The notes: generated by a model from the letters alone, not told the origin. A stretch of DNA of 64,000 nucleotides from Methylobacillus methanolivorans (GCF_020531845.1 NZ_JAJAVF010000002.1:1399543-1463542), one strand, 5' to 3'. Shown: positions 7,531 through 16,321, counted from the first letter of the stretch. A program made the numbers and translations.

Positions 7531-7803
7531 TCAATTGACAGTGGCAGGACTAGTCAATGGAGTGCCCTGGGAAAGCCATACCTGCTCTTGCTGGCGGAGC
7601 TGCGCCACTCGTTGACGCCATTCCTGTAGCTGCTCGTCCTCAATCTGCAACTGGATAGCCAATATTTCGTGAGGCGAATAAGCATCCCGTAACAGCTCAG
7701 AATATAAACACACACTCATACGGGACAACAGGCGCTCTGCCTTTTTCTCGCTCAGCTCGGATGCCTTAGTGAAATATTCTGCCTGGTATGTATAAGCTCT
7801 CAT
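7531..7803 (-). CDS. Small hypothetical protein
   Basis: A 90-residue, mostly helical, charged soluble protein that I do not recognise (starts MRAYTYQAEYFTKASELSEKK; the segment around residues 55-75 is Gln/Glu/Arg-rich and could be a coiled coil). The ATG at 7803 has AGGAG seven bases upstream, a good ribosome site, which decides the start. The gene stands alone. No clear terminator lies directly after it; the next one is at 7188-7211, after the enhancer repeats. Confidence 0.65.
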   Translation of the reverse strand: MRAYTYQAEYFTKASELSEKKAERLLSRMSVCLYSELLRDAYSPHEILAIQLQIEDEQLQEWRQRVAQLRQQEQVWLSQGTPLTSPATVN

Positions 7804-8100
7804 GATCAATCTCCTTTGCAAAAACCGAAGCTCACCCTTGAGCCTGAAACAAGGAAGTTAACCCAGCTTGATGTCATTTAGATGACAATCATATGTCACG
7901 AGAACTAATCCAACACGCCTTTGCAAGCATTGTAAAATCAGGAAAATTGAAGGGTTGCATAAAAACAACGCAGCAAATCCGGGCTTGATGCAAGACCTGC
8001 AAATGTATTTCAGCGGATAAGTCAAATGAAGGAAGCTTGAGAATCCTGAGGTGGCAACATGCTTGAGCAGGAAATAACTAAAGGTATTTATATTAAAACC
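7804..8100. other. Gene-free stretch with one inverted repeat
   Basis: I see no protein gene here. A TGTCAT-TTAG-ATGACA inverted repeat (7872-7887) lies about 70 bases before the start of the 90-residue gene and could be its operator. Confidence 0.4.
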
Positions 8101-8122
8101 CCCACCCAAAAATCAGGGTGGG
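8101..8122 (-). terminator. Terminator of the PEP-CTERM gene pair (leftward)
   Basis: CCCACCC/GGGTGGG stem with an eight-base loop; on the minus strand it is followed by GGTTTTAATAT. It lies 19 bases after the stop codon of the first PEP-CTERM gene. Confidence 0.75.
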
Positions 8123-8140
8123 TCTCAACAGGCATACCGG

Positions 8141-8962
8141 CTACTGCTTTAATTTCAGGCGCCAACCGACCATCAGCATCAAGCCGACTAATAACATCGC
8201 CCAGGTATCAGCCTCAGGAACTGCCGCAGCAATGCGCAGGTTGAAGGCTTCATCGTATTGCGCCTGGCTGATGCCGGCCGACTTGAACAATACATGGAAA
8301 GGGTCCGAGTCTATGTATTTCTGTTGACCATTTTCCATGACCGGCGACCATATCTGCAGCGTTACAAGATAGGCCCCTGCCGGTGCGGAATCAGATAGCT
8401 TCCAATCTAGATGGGAGTGGAAAGCCCCATTCCGGCTAGCTGCATCGATTGCAGCAGTTTGCGGCCCGCCAATGCCGTCCGCACTGTAGACAGTACCTCC
8501 TGCATAGTAGTTATACTGCGCCGCATAAGTGGCATTGCCCGGATTCAGCATGTAGTTGATCCAGACATCGGTCGGGATCGCGCCATAAAGTGCCACCGTT
8601 GCACCTCTTGCCGCATCGCCCCAGAATCCAGTATTCGGATTCCAGTATGAAAGGGTTCCCAACGCCCTAAAATGGATCTGCTCTCCATACAGCAAAGTAT
8701 TGGAAAAAGATTGAAAACCAGGGTCGTCAGTCACACGAGGCCCGCCTTCCAAGTCGTCGAAATATCCCGAAAAGACTTTGTACCCGGTCTGGCCATCCAC
8801 GGGCAACTTGCCGACTAGGTCGAAATCACCGTAGAAATCAATTCCCAGCTTGCTGCCGGCAACAGGTCCATGGCTGGTGTCGATGCGTACGTCGTAATGC
8901 ACGGCGGCCTGGGCAAAGACGGCATAGCACAGCATGGCAAGCGCCAATATAGAAGACTTCAT
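8141..8962 (-). CDS. PEP-CTERM surface protein, probably Zur-regulated (all3515-like)
   Basis: A 273-residue exported protein: signal peptide (residues 1-20), a beta-rich ectodomain, and a C-terminal sorting tail VPEADTWAMLLVGLMLMVGW followed by basic residues. The tail is a PEP-CTERM variant (PEA in place of PEP) that is cut and transferred by an exosortase. The ectodomain shares layout with the next gene (GPRV.DDPGFQSF against GPYRTNAPGFDSH), so the two are paralogues. NCBI names a related family all3515 family Zur-repressed PEP-CTERM protein; assignment here is from memory and context. Start at 8962 has AAGGAG eight bases upstream. No exosortase lies in the window. Confidence 0.75.
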   Translation of the reverse strand: MKSSILALAMLCYAVFAQAAVHYDVRIDTSHGPVAGSKLGIDFYGDFDLVGKLPVDGQTGYKVFSGYFDDLEGGPRVTDDPGFQSFSNTLLYGEQIHFRALGTLSYWNPNTGFWGDAARGATVALYGAIPTDVWINYMLNPGNATYAAQYNYYAGGTVYSADGIGGPQTAAIDAASRNGAFHSHLDWKLSDSAPAGAYLVTLQIWSPVMENGQQKYIDSDPFHVLFKSAGISQAQYDEAFNLRIAAAVPEADTWAMLLVGLMLMVGWRLKLKQ

Positions 8963-8990
8963 CACATTTGCTCCTTGATGGTTACGCAAA

Positions 8991-9016
8991 GAAAAGCACC
9001 CCGCAGGGTGCTTTTC
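8991..9016 (-). terminator. Internal terminator between the PEP-CTERM genes
   Basis: A perfect 11-bp stem GAAAAGCACCC/GGGTGCTTTTC with a four-base loop, followed on the minus strand by TTTG. It sits between the two PEP-CTERM genes, just before the ribosome site of the second. It would reduce expression of the distal gene unless that gene has its own promoter. Confidence 0.8.
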
Positions 9017-9025
9017 TCACCGCTT

Positions 9026-9778
9026 TTAAGCCTGTTGACGACGGCGCAACTGCCACCCCATCAACCCTAAACCAGCCAGAAACATGGCGTAAGTGCTTGG
9101 CTCTGGAACCGCAGCCACATCAGCCAAACCATGCACGGCCGCGTGGAAATCGCTGGAACTCAAACCATTGTTGAATATCAGGTAGAACGGATCGGAACTT
9201 GCATACTTGTTGTTAGGCACAATGCCATCGAAAGCGCTGTTGAGATCGGCGGACAATAACTGCAGAGTAATGTAGTAGGCTCCTTCGGTCGGCAGGCCGC
9301 TCGCGGAAGAAATTGCAAACGTGAGGTGCTCGTGGATATTGCCGCTGCTGCCGGCCTGCCCAAGAGTGCCGACGGCATCACCGCTGACGCCAGCCGTGCC
9401 CCAAACGGTATTTTCCCCCAAATTACCGCCCAGGCTGATGGTTTCACCATTGAGTACGGTGCTGGCCCAACTACTGCCATTCCAGGACCACAAGCTGCCG
9501 ACTGCTTGATATCCAATAATATCGTTTTGGTCGAATGTACCGGCATGGCTATCAAACCCTGGCGCATTAGTACGGTATGGTCCGCCTGCAAGATCGCGGA
9601 AATCCGCCTCGAAAATCGCATATCCAGTTGCATCCTGGTAATGGCCTGCTCCATGAGTACCCAGCTTGCCGCTTTCTATCTCAATCTCGATATCTCCCGC
9701 ATGCACATGGCCCTCCGCATAGACGGACGCACTGAATAGACTGGCACTGACAAACATGGTTGCAATCAAATGACGCAT
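9026..9778 (-). CDS. PEP-CTERM surface protein with His-rich N-terminus, all3515-like
   Basis: A 250-residue exported protein. Signal peptide (residues 1-21, ending in SVYA), then a His-containing start (EGHVHAGD, GTHGAGHY) that could bind zinc, a beta-rich domain, and the sorting tail VPEPSTYAMFLAGLGLMGW with an Arg-rich end. The start at 9778 has GGGAG seven bases upstream; an upstream start would spoil the signal peptide. It is divergent from the TonB receptor gene with the Zur-box palindrome between, so it is probably derepressed when zinc is scarce. Role in zinc capture at the cell surface is inferred. Confidence 0.8.
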   Translation of the reverse strand: MRHLIATMFVSASLFSASVYAEGHVHAGDIEIEIESGKLGTHGAGHYQDATGYAIFEADFRDLAGGPYRTNAPGFDSHAGTFDQNDIIGYQAVGSLWSWNGSSWASTVLNGETISLGGNLGENTVWGTAGVSGDAVGTLGQAGSSGNIHEHLTFAISSASGLPTEGAYYITLQLLSADLNSAFDGIVPNNKYASSDPFYLIFNNGLSSSDFHAAVHGLADVAAVPEPSTYAMFLAGLGLMGWQLRRRQQA

Positions 9779-9860
9779 GGTATTACTCCCTTTATAAACA
9801 AGAAGATATAAATCCACACCCAGATACACTATCTGGGCTTCAATTCATAATATACAACAC

Positions 9861-9877
9861 TGTTGCATTATGCAACA
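9861..9877. promoter_or_regulatory. Putative Zur box in the divergent promoter
   Basis: TGTTGCATTATGCAACA is a perfect 8-1-8 palindrome midway between the PEP-CTERM gene (start 9778) and the TonB receptor gene (start 9935). Zur operators in proteobacteria are palindromes of this size with a TGTTA/TGTTG arm and an AT centre. All the genes it could control are zinc-related. Confidence 0.7.
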
Positions 9878-9934
9878 CAGTAGCATTACAATACTAGGCG
9901 CAATGAATACTTCAGATAATACATTGGCTTAGAT

Positions 9935-12136
9935 GTGCGCCCACCTGTCAAATCATCCCGATCCTGCCGCCTTGCCGCACTGATTTCCCTGGCTTTTCCT
10001 GGCGCTTTTGTATCAGCACTGGCATTTGCTGCCGAAAAGGCAAATGAAGAAGATCCATCAATTGTGCTGGATGCCATTGAAGTACAGGCTGCGCCGGAAG
10101 AACTGGCAAACTCGCTGGATCCATCAAGCACACTTTCCGGCAAGGATCTGATGCTGAAAAGCGCGGCGACACTCGGCGCTACGCTGCAGGACGAACTGGG
10201 CGTGGCAAACGCCACATTCGGCCCGAACGTGGGCCTGCCGCTGATCCGCGGGCAGCACGGCCCGCGCACCCGGGTCATGGTCAACGGCGTAGGCACGCAT
10301 GACGCTTCCGGCATGAGCCCGGACCACGGCACCACGGTGGAATCCCTGCTGGCCAAGGAAATCAAGGTATTGCGCGGTCCGGCCACGATACGCAACGGCG
10401 GCGGCGCCATCGGCGGCGCGGTGGAAATCACGGACGGCCGTATCCCGGAACGCCTGCCGGCCAAGACCAAGATCACGACGCAACTACGCTTCAACACCAA
10501 CCATGACGAGCGTACCATGGCGACCGAGCTACTCACCAAGGCGGGCCGGGTCGCTCTCCATGCCGACTTACACGGGAGGGAAAGCAACAATATTCACGTG
10601 CCGGGCATGGCGATCGACCAAGGCACGATCACCCAGTTGTTTGGTGGCCAATTGCCGACCAACACCCATGGCTATGTCGACAACACCAACGCTCGTAGCA
10701 AGGGCGGCAGCATCGGTGCCAGCGTCTTCGGCGAGATGGGCTACATCGGCGTATCACTCAGCCATTACGCCAACAACTACGGCATTCCCATGGGGCCATC
10801 CCATAGCCACGGTGGCGGGCCGGTCGAGAAGGCAGAACGCGTGCGCATCGATATGCAGCAAGACCGCATCGACCTCAAGGGAGAGTTATTCCTGCCCTAT
10901 GATTGGCTGGAAAGCATTTCGCTGCGTATCGGTAAATCCAATTACCATCACGACGAGATCAGCAACGGCATCGCGCAAACCCGCTTCAGCAACGATGTGG
11001 TTGAACACCGGCTGGAATTTAACCACCGACTATTCTCTAATCTTGCTGGCACCTTGGGATTCCATGGCATCAACCGCGATTTTTCCGCACAGGGCATGGA
11101 AGCATTTGTGCCAACATCCAAGATAGACTCGAAAGGGCTTTATCTGATTGAAACTCTGGATATCAATCCTTGGCAGTTGGAATTCGGTTTTCGCAAGGAA
11201 AAAAACAATACCAATGCGGGCGCCCAGACTGTCTGGGCCACGCCTAGGGATGTGCCTATGCCCATTTCCTACGTCATCCCGGCTGCAAAAAAGGATTTCA
11301 GCCCGGAGAGCTATTCGCTAGCGCTGAAGCGCGCCTACAAGACTGGTAGCATCACTATCAACCGCTGGATTGCCAGAAGAGCTCCCGATATACAGGAACT
11401 TGGATCGTATGGCCCGCACCTGGCGACAAGAACGTACGACATCGGCTCCAGAGCACTCGACATCGAAACCCTGAATGGCTGGGATATCCGCCTACAGCAA
11501 AAGCTCGGCAAGCTGGACGCCAACCTCAACCTGTTCAAGTACTCTGCCGAAAACTATATCTACCAGGAAAACGTCGGCGTCATCAAAATGAACTCCATCC
11601 TGCTGAGGCCCCAGGCCATCGGTACTTGCGGTCTGCAGGACCAATGCCTGATCACAATGCAGTACAAGCAACAGGATGCACGCTTTCACGGCTATGAAGC
11701 CGAAGTCGGGCTTCCCTTGCAAATCCCCGGCATGCGCAAATTCCGCGCCAGCGTATTTGCCGACCAAGTGCGCGGCATGCTGGACGACAACACCCATGTG
11801 CCGCGCCTCACGCCAGCCCGGCATGGCTTGTTGATACAAGCAGGCATGGGCAGATGGGATGGCGATGTCCGCCTGACCCATGTCAGCGCGCAGAAGCGTA
11901 CCGGCACCATGCCGGTGGGCGACGAAATGCTGCCTGAACCAGGCACCGACAGCTATAACCGGGTCGATATCGCATTGCGCCGCAGCATCGAAGTACCCAA
12001 TTGGTTCACCGGAGACCTCTTCATCAATATGCGCAACGTCACCAATGCTGAAATCCGCAACAGCACCTCATTCCTGCGCTACTACACACCCGAGCTAGGC
12101 CGTAATGTCGAGATCGGCATGCGGATTGACCTTTGA
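9935..12136 (+). CDS. TonB-dependent outer-membrane receptor, probably for zinc (ZnuD-like)
   Basis: A 733-residue outer-membrane protein. Signal peptide (residues 1-33), TonB box region, plug domain (about 40-170; LIRGQHGPRTRVMVNGVG, VLRGPATIRNGGGAIGG), then a 22-strand beta barrel ending in a short C-terminal aromatic/hydrophobic strand (GMRIDL). A His-rich loop GPSHSHGGG (about residue 288) recalls the zinc-binding loops of ZnuD. The start is a GTG with no clear ribosome site. It heads a run of zinc genes behind the Zur palindrome. The first third of the gene, about bases 10180-10480, is visibly richer in G+C than the rest. Confidence 0.85.
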   Translation: MRPPVKSSRSCRLAALISLAFPGAFVSALAFAAEKANEEDPSIVLDAIEVQAAPEELANSLDPSSTLSGKDLMLKSAATLGATLQDELGVANATFGPNVGLPLIRGQHGPRTRVMVNGVGTHDASGMSPDHGTTVESLLAKEIKVLRGPATIRNGGGAIGGAVEITDGRIPERLPAKTKITTQLRFNTNHDERTMATELLTKAGRVALHADLHGRESNNIHVPGMAIDQGTITQLFGGQLPTNTHGYVDNTNARSKGGSIGASVFGEMGYIGVSLSHYANNYGIPMGPSHSHGGGPVEKAERVRIDMQQDRIDLKGELFLPYDWLESISLRIGKSNYHHDEISNGIAQTRFSNDVVEHRLEFNHRLFSNLAGTLGFHGINRDFSAQGMEAFVPTSKIDSKGLYLIETLDINPWQLEFGFRKEKNNTNAGAQTVWATPRDVPMPISYVIPAAKKDFSPESYSLALKRAYKTGSITINRWIARRAPDIQELGSYGPHLATRTYDIGSRALDIETLNGWDIRLQQKLGKLDANLNLFKYSAENYIYQENVGVIKMNSILLRPQAIGTCGLQDQCLITMQYKQQDARFHGYEAEVGLPLQIPGMRKFRASVFADQVRGMLDDNTHVPRLTPARHGLLIQAGMGRWDGDVRLTHVSAQKRTGTMPVGDEMLPEPGTDSYNRVDIALRRSIEVPNWFTGDLFINMRNVTNAEIRNSTSFLRYYTPELGRNVEIGMRIDL

Positions 12137-12221
12137 TGTGGCCTGCCAGGAATATCACATGCACCAAAGCAATAATGAGCACTTGCCCTCATTGGCAAAG
12201 ATGAATTAGCGTCGCGGCTCT

Positions 12222-12977
12222 ATGCTCCTACTCTCAATCTGCATTGCCACCTTGTTGGGCGGCGTCGTTTCAGTCCTGATCTCCTCTGTCGTCTCGCTCA
12301 CCATCCTGGCACGGGTCGCGGACAAGATGGTGGCATTCGCCGTCGGGATCTTGCTGGCCTTCGCCTTGACCGACATCCTGCCTGAGGCCATCGAGTCGGG
12401 CTTATCACCCCATGACGCTGGCTGGATATTGCTGGCCGGCATCTTGGCGTTCTTCCTGCTGGAGAAAATGGCATTATGGCGACACGACCACCGGCATACG
12501 CACGGCGAGGCCCATGAAACCGTTCTTGATCAGAAGGTGTCCATGATCGTGATCGGGGACGGATTACATAATTTTGTCGATGGTGTACTGATCGCAGCCG
12601 CCTTCTTGACCGAGCCGGCATTAGGCTGGGCGATGGCTGTCACAGTCATGCTGCACGAGATACCTCAGGAAGTATCGGACTTCATGGTATTGCTGAGTGC
12701 TGGCCTGTCAAAAAGCCGAGCCCTGTTGCTCAATGCCATGTCAGGCGCGGCCATGATCCTGGGCGGCTTTCTGGGCTGGCTGTCATTGGGTATCATGCAA
12801 ACTGCGATCCCTGTGATACTAGTCGTCGCGGCATCCAGCTTCATCTATATTGCCGTCGCGGACCTAGTCCCAGAATTGCAGCGTCAACGCTCGTTGAAGG
12901 ATGGAGTAGTCCAGGTTGCATTCATACTCGGCGGGGTTACCGTGTCATTAGCGGCCCAGCATCTTCACCACCACTAA
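12222..12977 (+). CDS. ZIP family metal permease
   Basis: A 251-residue inner-membrane protein with about eight helices. The metal-binding helices are recognisable: GDGLHNFVDGVLIAAAF (helix IV) and HEIPQEVSDF (helix V), the classical HN..D and HE..QE pattern of zinc permeases. The cytoplasmic loop RHDHRHTHGEAH and the C-terminus HLHHH are His-rich. It should move zinc, perhaps with iron, into the cytoplasm. It follows the receptor gene after 85 bases and is likely in the same regulon. Confidence 0.92.
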   Translation: MLLLSICIATLLGGVVSVLISSVVSLTILARVADKMVAFAVGILLAFALTDILPEAIESGLSPHDAGWILLAGILAFFLLEKMALWRHDHRHTHGEAHETVLDQKVSMIVIGDGLHNFVDGVLIAAAFLTEPALGWAMAVTVMLHEIPQEVSDFMVLLSAGLSKSRALLLNAMSGAAMILGGFLGWLSLGIMQTAIPVILVVAASSFIYIAVADLVPELQRQRSLKDGVVQVAFILGGVTVSLAAQHLHHH

Positions 12978-13022
12978 TCACGGCATTGGCGTGGGCAGGG
13001 GCAAGATCAGGAAGGAGACTTA

Positions 13023-13565
13023 ATGCATTTATATTCTGGGTTATTCATATATGGATTATTCATCAGCATCGGCAGCCTGTTTTTCGCCGCGACGCCCGCA
13101 CTCGCCCACAAGCAGCATGCCCATGTGCACGGAGCCGCCAAACTGAACATCGTCATGGAGGGCAAGGTATTGATCCTCGCGCTGGAAAGCCCGATGGAAA
13201 GCTTGCTGGGCTTCGAGCATGCTCCCCGCAACCCGCAAGAGCAGGCAGCAGTGGACGCATTGAAAAAACAGCTGTCCATACCCGCCCAGCTATTTGACCT
13301 GCCAGACAAGGCTGGTTGCAAAAGTACGAAAACAACCCTGGAATCGCCATTGTTCGAAAATAACGAACATCAGCACGATACGCATCATGCCGACCTCGAT
13401 GCCGAGTTTGCCTATGAGTGTAACCAACCGAGTGAATTGAAAGGCTTGATCGTGCGATTGTTCGAACAGTTCCCTCACCTCTACAAAATCGACGTTCAGG
13501 TTGTAGCCGGGCAAACCCAAAAAATCGCTAGGCTCTCCCCTGGGCAAAACCAAGTCGCATGGTAG
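13023..13565 (+). CDS. zrgA: Periplasmic zinc-binding protein ZrgA (DUF2796)
   Basis: A 180-residue exported protein with a signal peptide (residues 1-30, ending in ALA) and the DUF2796 signature HKQHAHVHGAAKLNIVMEG at the mature N-terminus. A second His cluster (NEHQHDTHHAD) lies near residue 120. ZrgA was described in Vibrio as the product of a Zur-repressed operon together with an ABC transporter. The gene overlaps the ATPase gene by seven bases. It presumably passes zinc to the transporter encoded next. Confidence 0.85.
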   Translation: MHLYSGLFIYGLFISIGSLFFAATPALAHKQHAHVHGAAKLNIVMEGKVLILALESPMESLLGFEHAPRNPQEQAAVDALKKQLSIPAQLFDLPDKAGCKSTKTTLESPLFENNEHQHDTHHADLDAEFAYECNQPSELKGLIVRLFEQFPHLYKIDVQVVAGQTQKIARLSPGQNQVAW

Positions 13566-14266
13566 ACATGTCGTTACCAGCCATTCACTTGGAAAACATG
13601 CGGTTTGAATGGACTCCAGGGCAACCCTGCCTTGATATCGCGCACCTGGACATCATGCCGGGTGAGCATATCTTCCTGCACGGATCGAGCGGCAGTGGCA
13701 AAAGCACTTTGCTGGGCATCCTCGGGGGCGTACATTTAGCCCAGGCAGGCATGGTCAGCATATTGGGCCAGCGTCTGGACACACTGAGTAGCGCAGCGCG
13801 AGATCGATTCCGTGCTGATCATATCGGCTTTCTATTTCAGCAATTTAACCTGATCCCCTATCTATCTGTACTGGAAAACGTCCTGCTACCATGCGGCTTT
13901 TCCCGCTATCGCCACAGCAACCTTCGAGAAAGCGCCCCAACTGAGGCATATCGCCTGCTGGCCGCCCTGGGCATAGATGCCACGCTGTGGTCACGCAGGG
14001 TCACTAGCCTGAGCATTGGCCAACAACAACGTGTTGCAGCAGTACGAGCATTGATCGGGAGCCCAGAAATCATCATTGCAGATGAACCAACATCTGCCTT
14101 GGATGCACACCACCAACTCCACTTTCTACACCTACTAAAACAAGAGTGCCTTGCCAACCAGGCAACTCTGCTTTTTGTTAGCCACGATCATAGGCTAGCC
14201 TCAAACTTTCACCGCAGCATTGCCTTGAGCGACCTCAATCAAGCAGGAAAGCAGGCACTTGTATGA
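13559..14266 (+). CDS. ABC transporter ATPase of the Zrg system
   Basis: A 235-residue ATPase of the LolD/MacB type. Walker A is GSSGSGKST (residue about 45), the signature is LSIGQQQRVA, Walker B is IIIADEPTSALD, and the switch His lies in FVSHDHRL. It overlaps the genes on both sides (seven bases and ATGA), so the three are translated together. With the permease it forms a mechanotransmission-type ABC complex. The zinc role is inferred from zrgA. Confidence 0.9.
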   Translation: MVDMSLPAIHLENMRFEWTPGQPCLDIAHLDIMPGEHIFLHGSSGSGKSTLLGILGGVHLAQAGMVSILGQRLDTLSSAARDRFRADHIGFLFQQFNLIPYLSVLENVLLPCGFSRYRHSNLRESAPTEAYRLLAALGIDATLWSRRVTSLSIGQQQRVAAVRALIGSPEIIIADEPTSALDAHHQLHFLHLLKQECLANQATLLFVSHDHRLASNFHRSIALSDLNQAGKQALV

Positions 14267-15531
14267 ACTTGAAATACCTGCTCACGCTGGCCATACATAG
14301 TGCATGGAACCGCAAGCTCACCCTGGGCATGACCATGATGGCGGTTGCCTTGAGCGTCATGCTACTAGTTGGGGTTGAACGCCTGCGTGAGCAGATACAT
14401 CAGGGCTTTGGCCTATCTATTTCCGGCACCGATCTGGTAATCGGCGCACGCACCAGCCCAGTACAACTGATGCTATATGCTGTATTCCGCGTGGGAGAGC
14501 CCACCAACAACATCAGCTGGGCAAGCTTTGAAAGGCTGCAACAAAACCCCATGGTGGCGTGGAGCATTCCGATTTCTCTGGGTGATTCGCACCGTGGCTT
14601 TGCTGTCTTGGGCACGAATCAAGATTATTTCACACATTATCACTATGGAGACCGCCTTGCACTGAAATTTGCAGAGGGAAAGCCCTTCTATCAGGTTTTT
14701 GATACCGTCATCGGCTCCGAGGTAGCAAAGAAACTAGGCTACTCACTTGGCAGCCACATCACACTTAGCCATGGTACAGGGCTGGGACATCATGCTGACC
14801 ACGCCGACAAACCATTTATCGTCAGCGGCATCCTCAAACCCACCGGCACACCTGTTGACCACACCCTACACGTGAGTCTGGAGGCGCTCAGCGCCATTCA
14901 CCTTGACTGGGTAGGAGGAACACAATTACCGGGATTTCATATTCCACCAGAATATGTGCAGAAATTTGACCTGCAACCCAAGGAAATTACCGCGGCATTC
15001 ATCGGCTTGAAAAGCCGTGCTGCAGTATTTCGCATGCAAAGACTGATCAATGACTTCAAAGATGAACCTCTGCTGGCTACCATGCCAGGCGTGGCATTAG
15101 AGCAATTATGGCAGGTAGTAGGTGTAGCAGAAAAAAGCCTGATGGCAGTTTCAGCCATTGTGGTTGTCGTCAGCTTGACGGGGCTAGTCGCCATTATGAT
15201 CTCCGGGCTCAATGAACGACGCAGAGAGTTAGCCATTTTGCGTGCAGTAGGTGCACAACCTAGAGAAATTCTTTTGCTGCTCTTGTATGAAGGGATGTTT
15301 GTCACCCTGCTCAGCATCGTCACCGGCCTGACCGCATTGACCCTTGCCTCATTGCTAGCAGCCCCACTGATGCAAGCTCATTTCGGCATCACGATGACAC
15401 TACATTGGCTGAGTGCAGAAGAGCTCCAACTACTCGCGATCATTGCATTGGTAGGCCTGTTTGCCAGCCTGTTCCCGGCATATATGGCCTACAGACTATC
15501 GCTCGCAGATGGCCTGACTCCCAGACTCTAG
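14263..15531 (+). CDS. ABC transporter permease of the Zrg system (FtsX/MacB fold)
   Basis: A 422-residue membrane protein: one helix near residues 15-35, a large periplasmic domain (about 40-285, with a His-rich GLGHHADHADKPF segment), then three helices in the FtsX-like C-terminal domain beginning with VVVVSLTGLVAIMISGLNERRREL. This is the four-helix topology of MacB/LolE permeases, which do not form an ordinary import channel. The His-rich periplasmic loop fits a zinc-related role. Start codon overlaps the ATPase stop codon (ATGA). Confidence 0.88.
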   Translation: MNLKYLLTLAIHSAWNRKLTLGMTMMAVALSVMLLVGVERLREQIHQGFGLSISGTDLVIGARTSPVQLMLYAVFRVGEPTNNISWASFERLQQNPMVAWSIPISLGDSHRGFAVLGTNQDYFTHYHYGDRLALKFAEGKPFYQVFDTVIGSEVAKKLGYSLGSHITLSHGTGLGHHADHADKPFIVSGILKPTGTPVDHTLHVSLEALSAIHLDWVGGTQLPGFHIPPEYVQKFDLQPKEITAAFIGLKSRAAVFRMQRLINDFKDEPLLATMPGVALEQLWQVVGVAEKSLMAVSAIVVVVSLTGLVAIMISGLNERRRELAILRAVGAQPREILLLLLYEGMFVTLLSIVTGLTALTLASLLAAPLMQAHFGITMTLHWLSAEELQLLAIIALVGLFASLFPAYMAYRLSLADGLTPRL

Positions 15532-15567
15532 ACATTGACAACCCATACCACAGGCGCGAGGACAAGC

Positions 15568-16176
15568 ATGTTTTCCCGGATATTTGCCACATTACTTGCC
15601 GTCATGGCATGCACCCACGTTATAGGGGCAGATTATCAAGTAGGCGAACGCATCAGCGACACCAAGCACACAACAAAACCTGGCACGAGTTACCAGCCGC
15701 TCGACTGGGATGACATGATGCCCGCCGATTGGGACCCCATGAAATCGATCAAAGGCCTGAACCTGGACAAGCTAGATGATGCCGATCCTCGTGCCATCAA
15801 GGCTCTTGAGCAAATGCGCAATGCTTGGAACGATGCACCCATTGTGCCCAAGCTCAATAAACAGCGAGTACAGATTCCAGGCTTTGTGGTGCCGCTGGAT
15901 ATGAATGGCACACAAGTGCAAGAGTTCTTGCTCGTCCCTTACTTTGGAGCATGCATTCATGTGCCGCCGCCTCCAAGCAACCAGGTCATTCATGTGATTC
16001 TCCCTAAGGCTTTCCCCAAGAACCAGCAAAAAACACTTAACCAGGCCGCGCGGCAATATGGCCCTATTTCGGTCAGCGGCCTACTTGAAACCGTGCCCAG
16101 CCATACCACAATGGGCACCTCCGGTTACCGCATCAAGGCTGACCAACTGCTACCATATTCCCTGAAAAATAATTAA
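15568..16176 (+). CDS. DUF3299 periplasmic protein of the Zrg operon
   Basis: A 202-residue exported protein with a signal peptide (residues 1-20). The DUF3299 core is visible in RVQIPGFVVPLD and LLVPYFGACIHVPPPPSNQ, with a Cys and His that could bind metal. The same family closes the zrg operon of Vibrio. The ATG at 15568 has GAGGA five bases upstream; a TTG 33 bases earlier lacks one. Its exact function is unknown. Confidence 0.85.
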   Translation: MFSRIFATLLAVMACTHVIGADYQVGERISDTKHTTKPGTSYQPLDWDDMMPADWDPMKSIKGLNLDKLDDADPRAIKALEQMRNAWNDAPIVPKLNKQRVQIPGFVVPLDMNGTQVQEFLLVPYFGACIHVPPPPSNQVIHVILPKAFPKNQQKTLNQAARQYGPISVSGLLETVPSHTTMGTSGYRIKADQLLPYSLKNN

Positions 16177-16294
16177 GCCCACGCGCCCAATACAAGGCAA
16201 AATAAGTCACAGCAAGTCACCAGCAATAACCGCCTCACAGGCCAACAGATTTACCTCTCGTAAAAACACTCACCTTACTTGAAACTTTTATCCT

Positions 16295-16321
16295 CTAGCA
16301 CTCTCAAAGAGTGAGTGCTAG
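16295..16321. promoter_or_regulatory. CIRCE element (HrcA operator) before rpoH
   Basis: CTAGCACTC-N9-GAGTGCTAG, identical in arms and spacing to the CIRCE consensus TTAGCACTC-N9-GAGTGCTAA apart from the outermost base pair. The -10-like TAGAAT (16319-16324) overlaps its right end, and the rpoH ATG is at 16350. HrcA bound here would block the promoter. Confidence 0.9.

Noticed and set aside
7872..7905. Pho box
   Set aside because: TGTCA-like units recur at 11-base steps, but the middle one is degenerate and the orientation does not suit the adjacent leftward gene.
10503..11126. A second 207-residue frame inside the TonB receptor gene
   Set aside because: Same strand, shifted frame, Ser/Ala/Thr-rich and without motifs; produced by the codon bias of the receptor gene.
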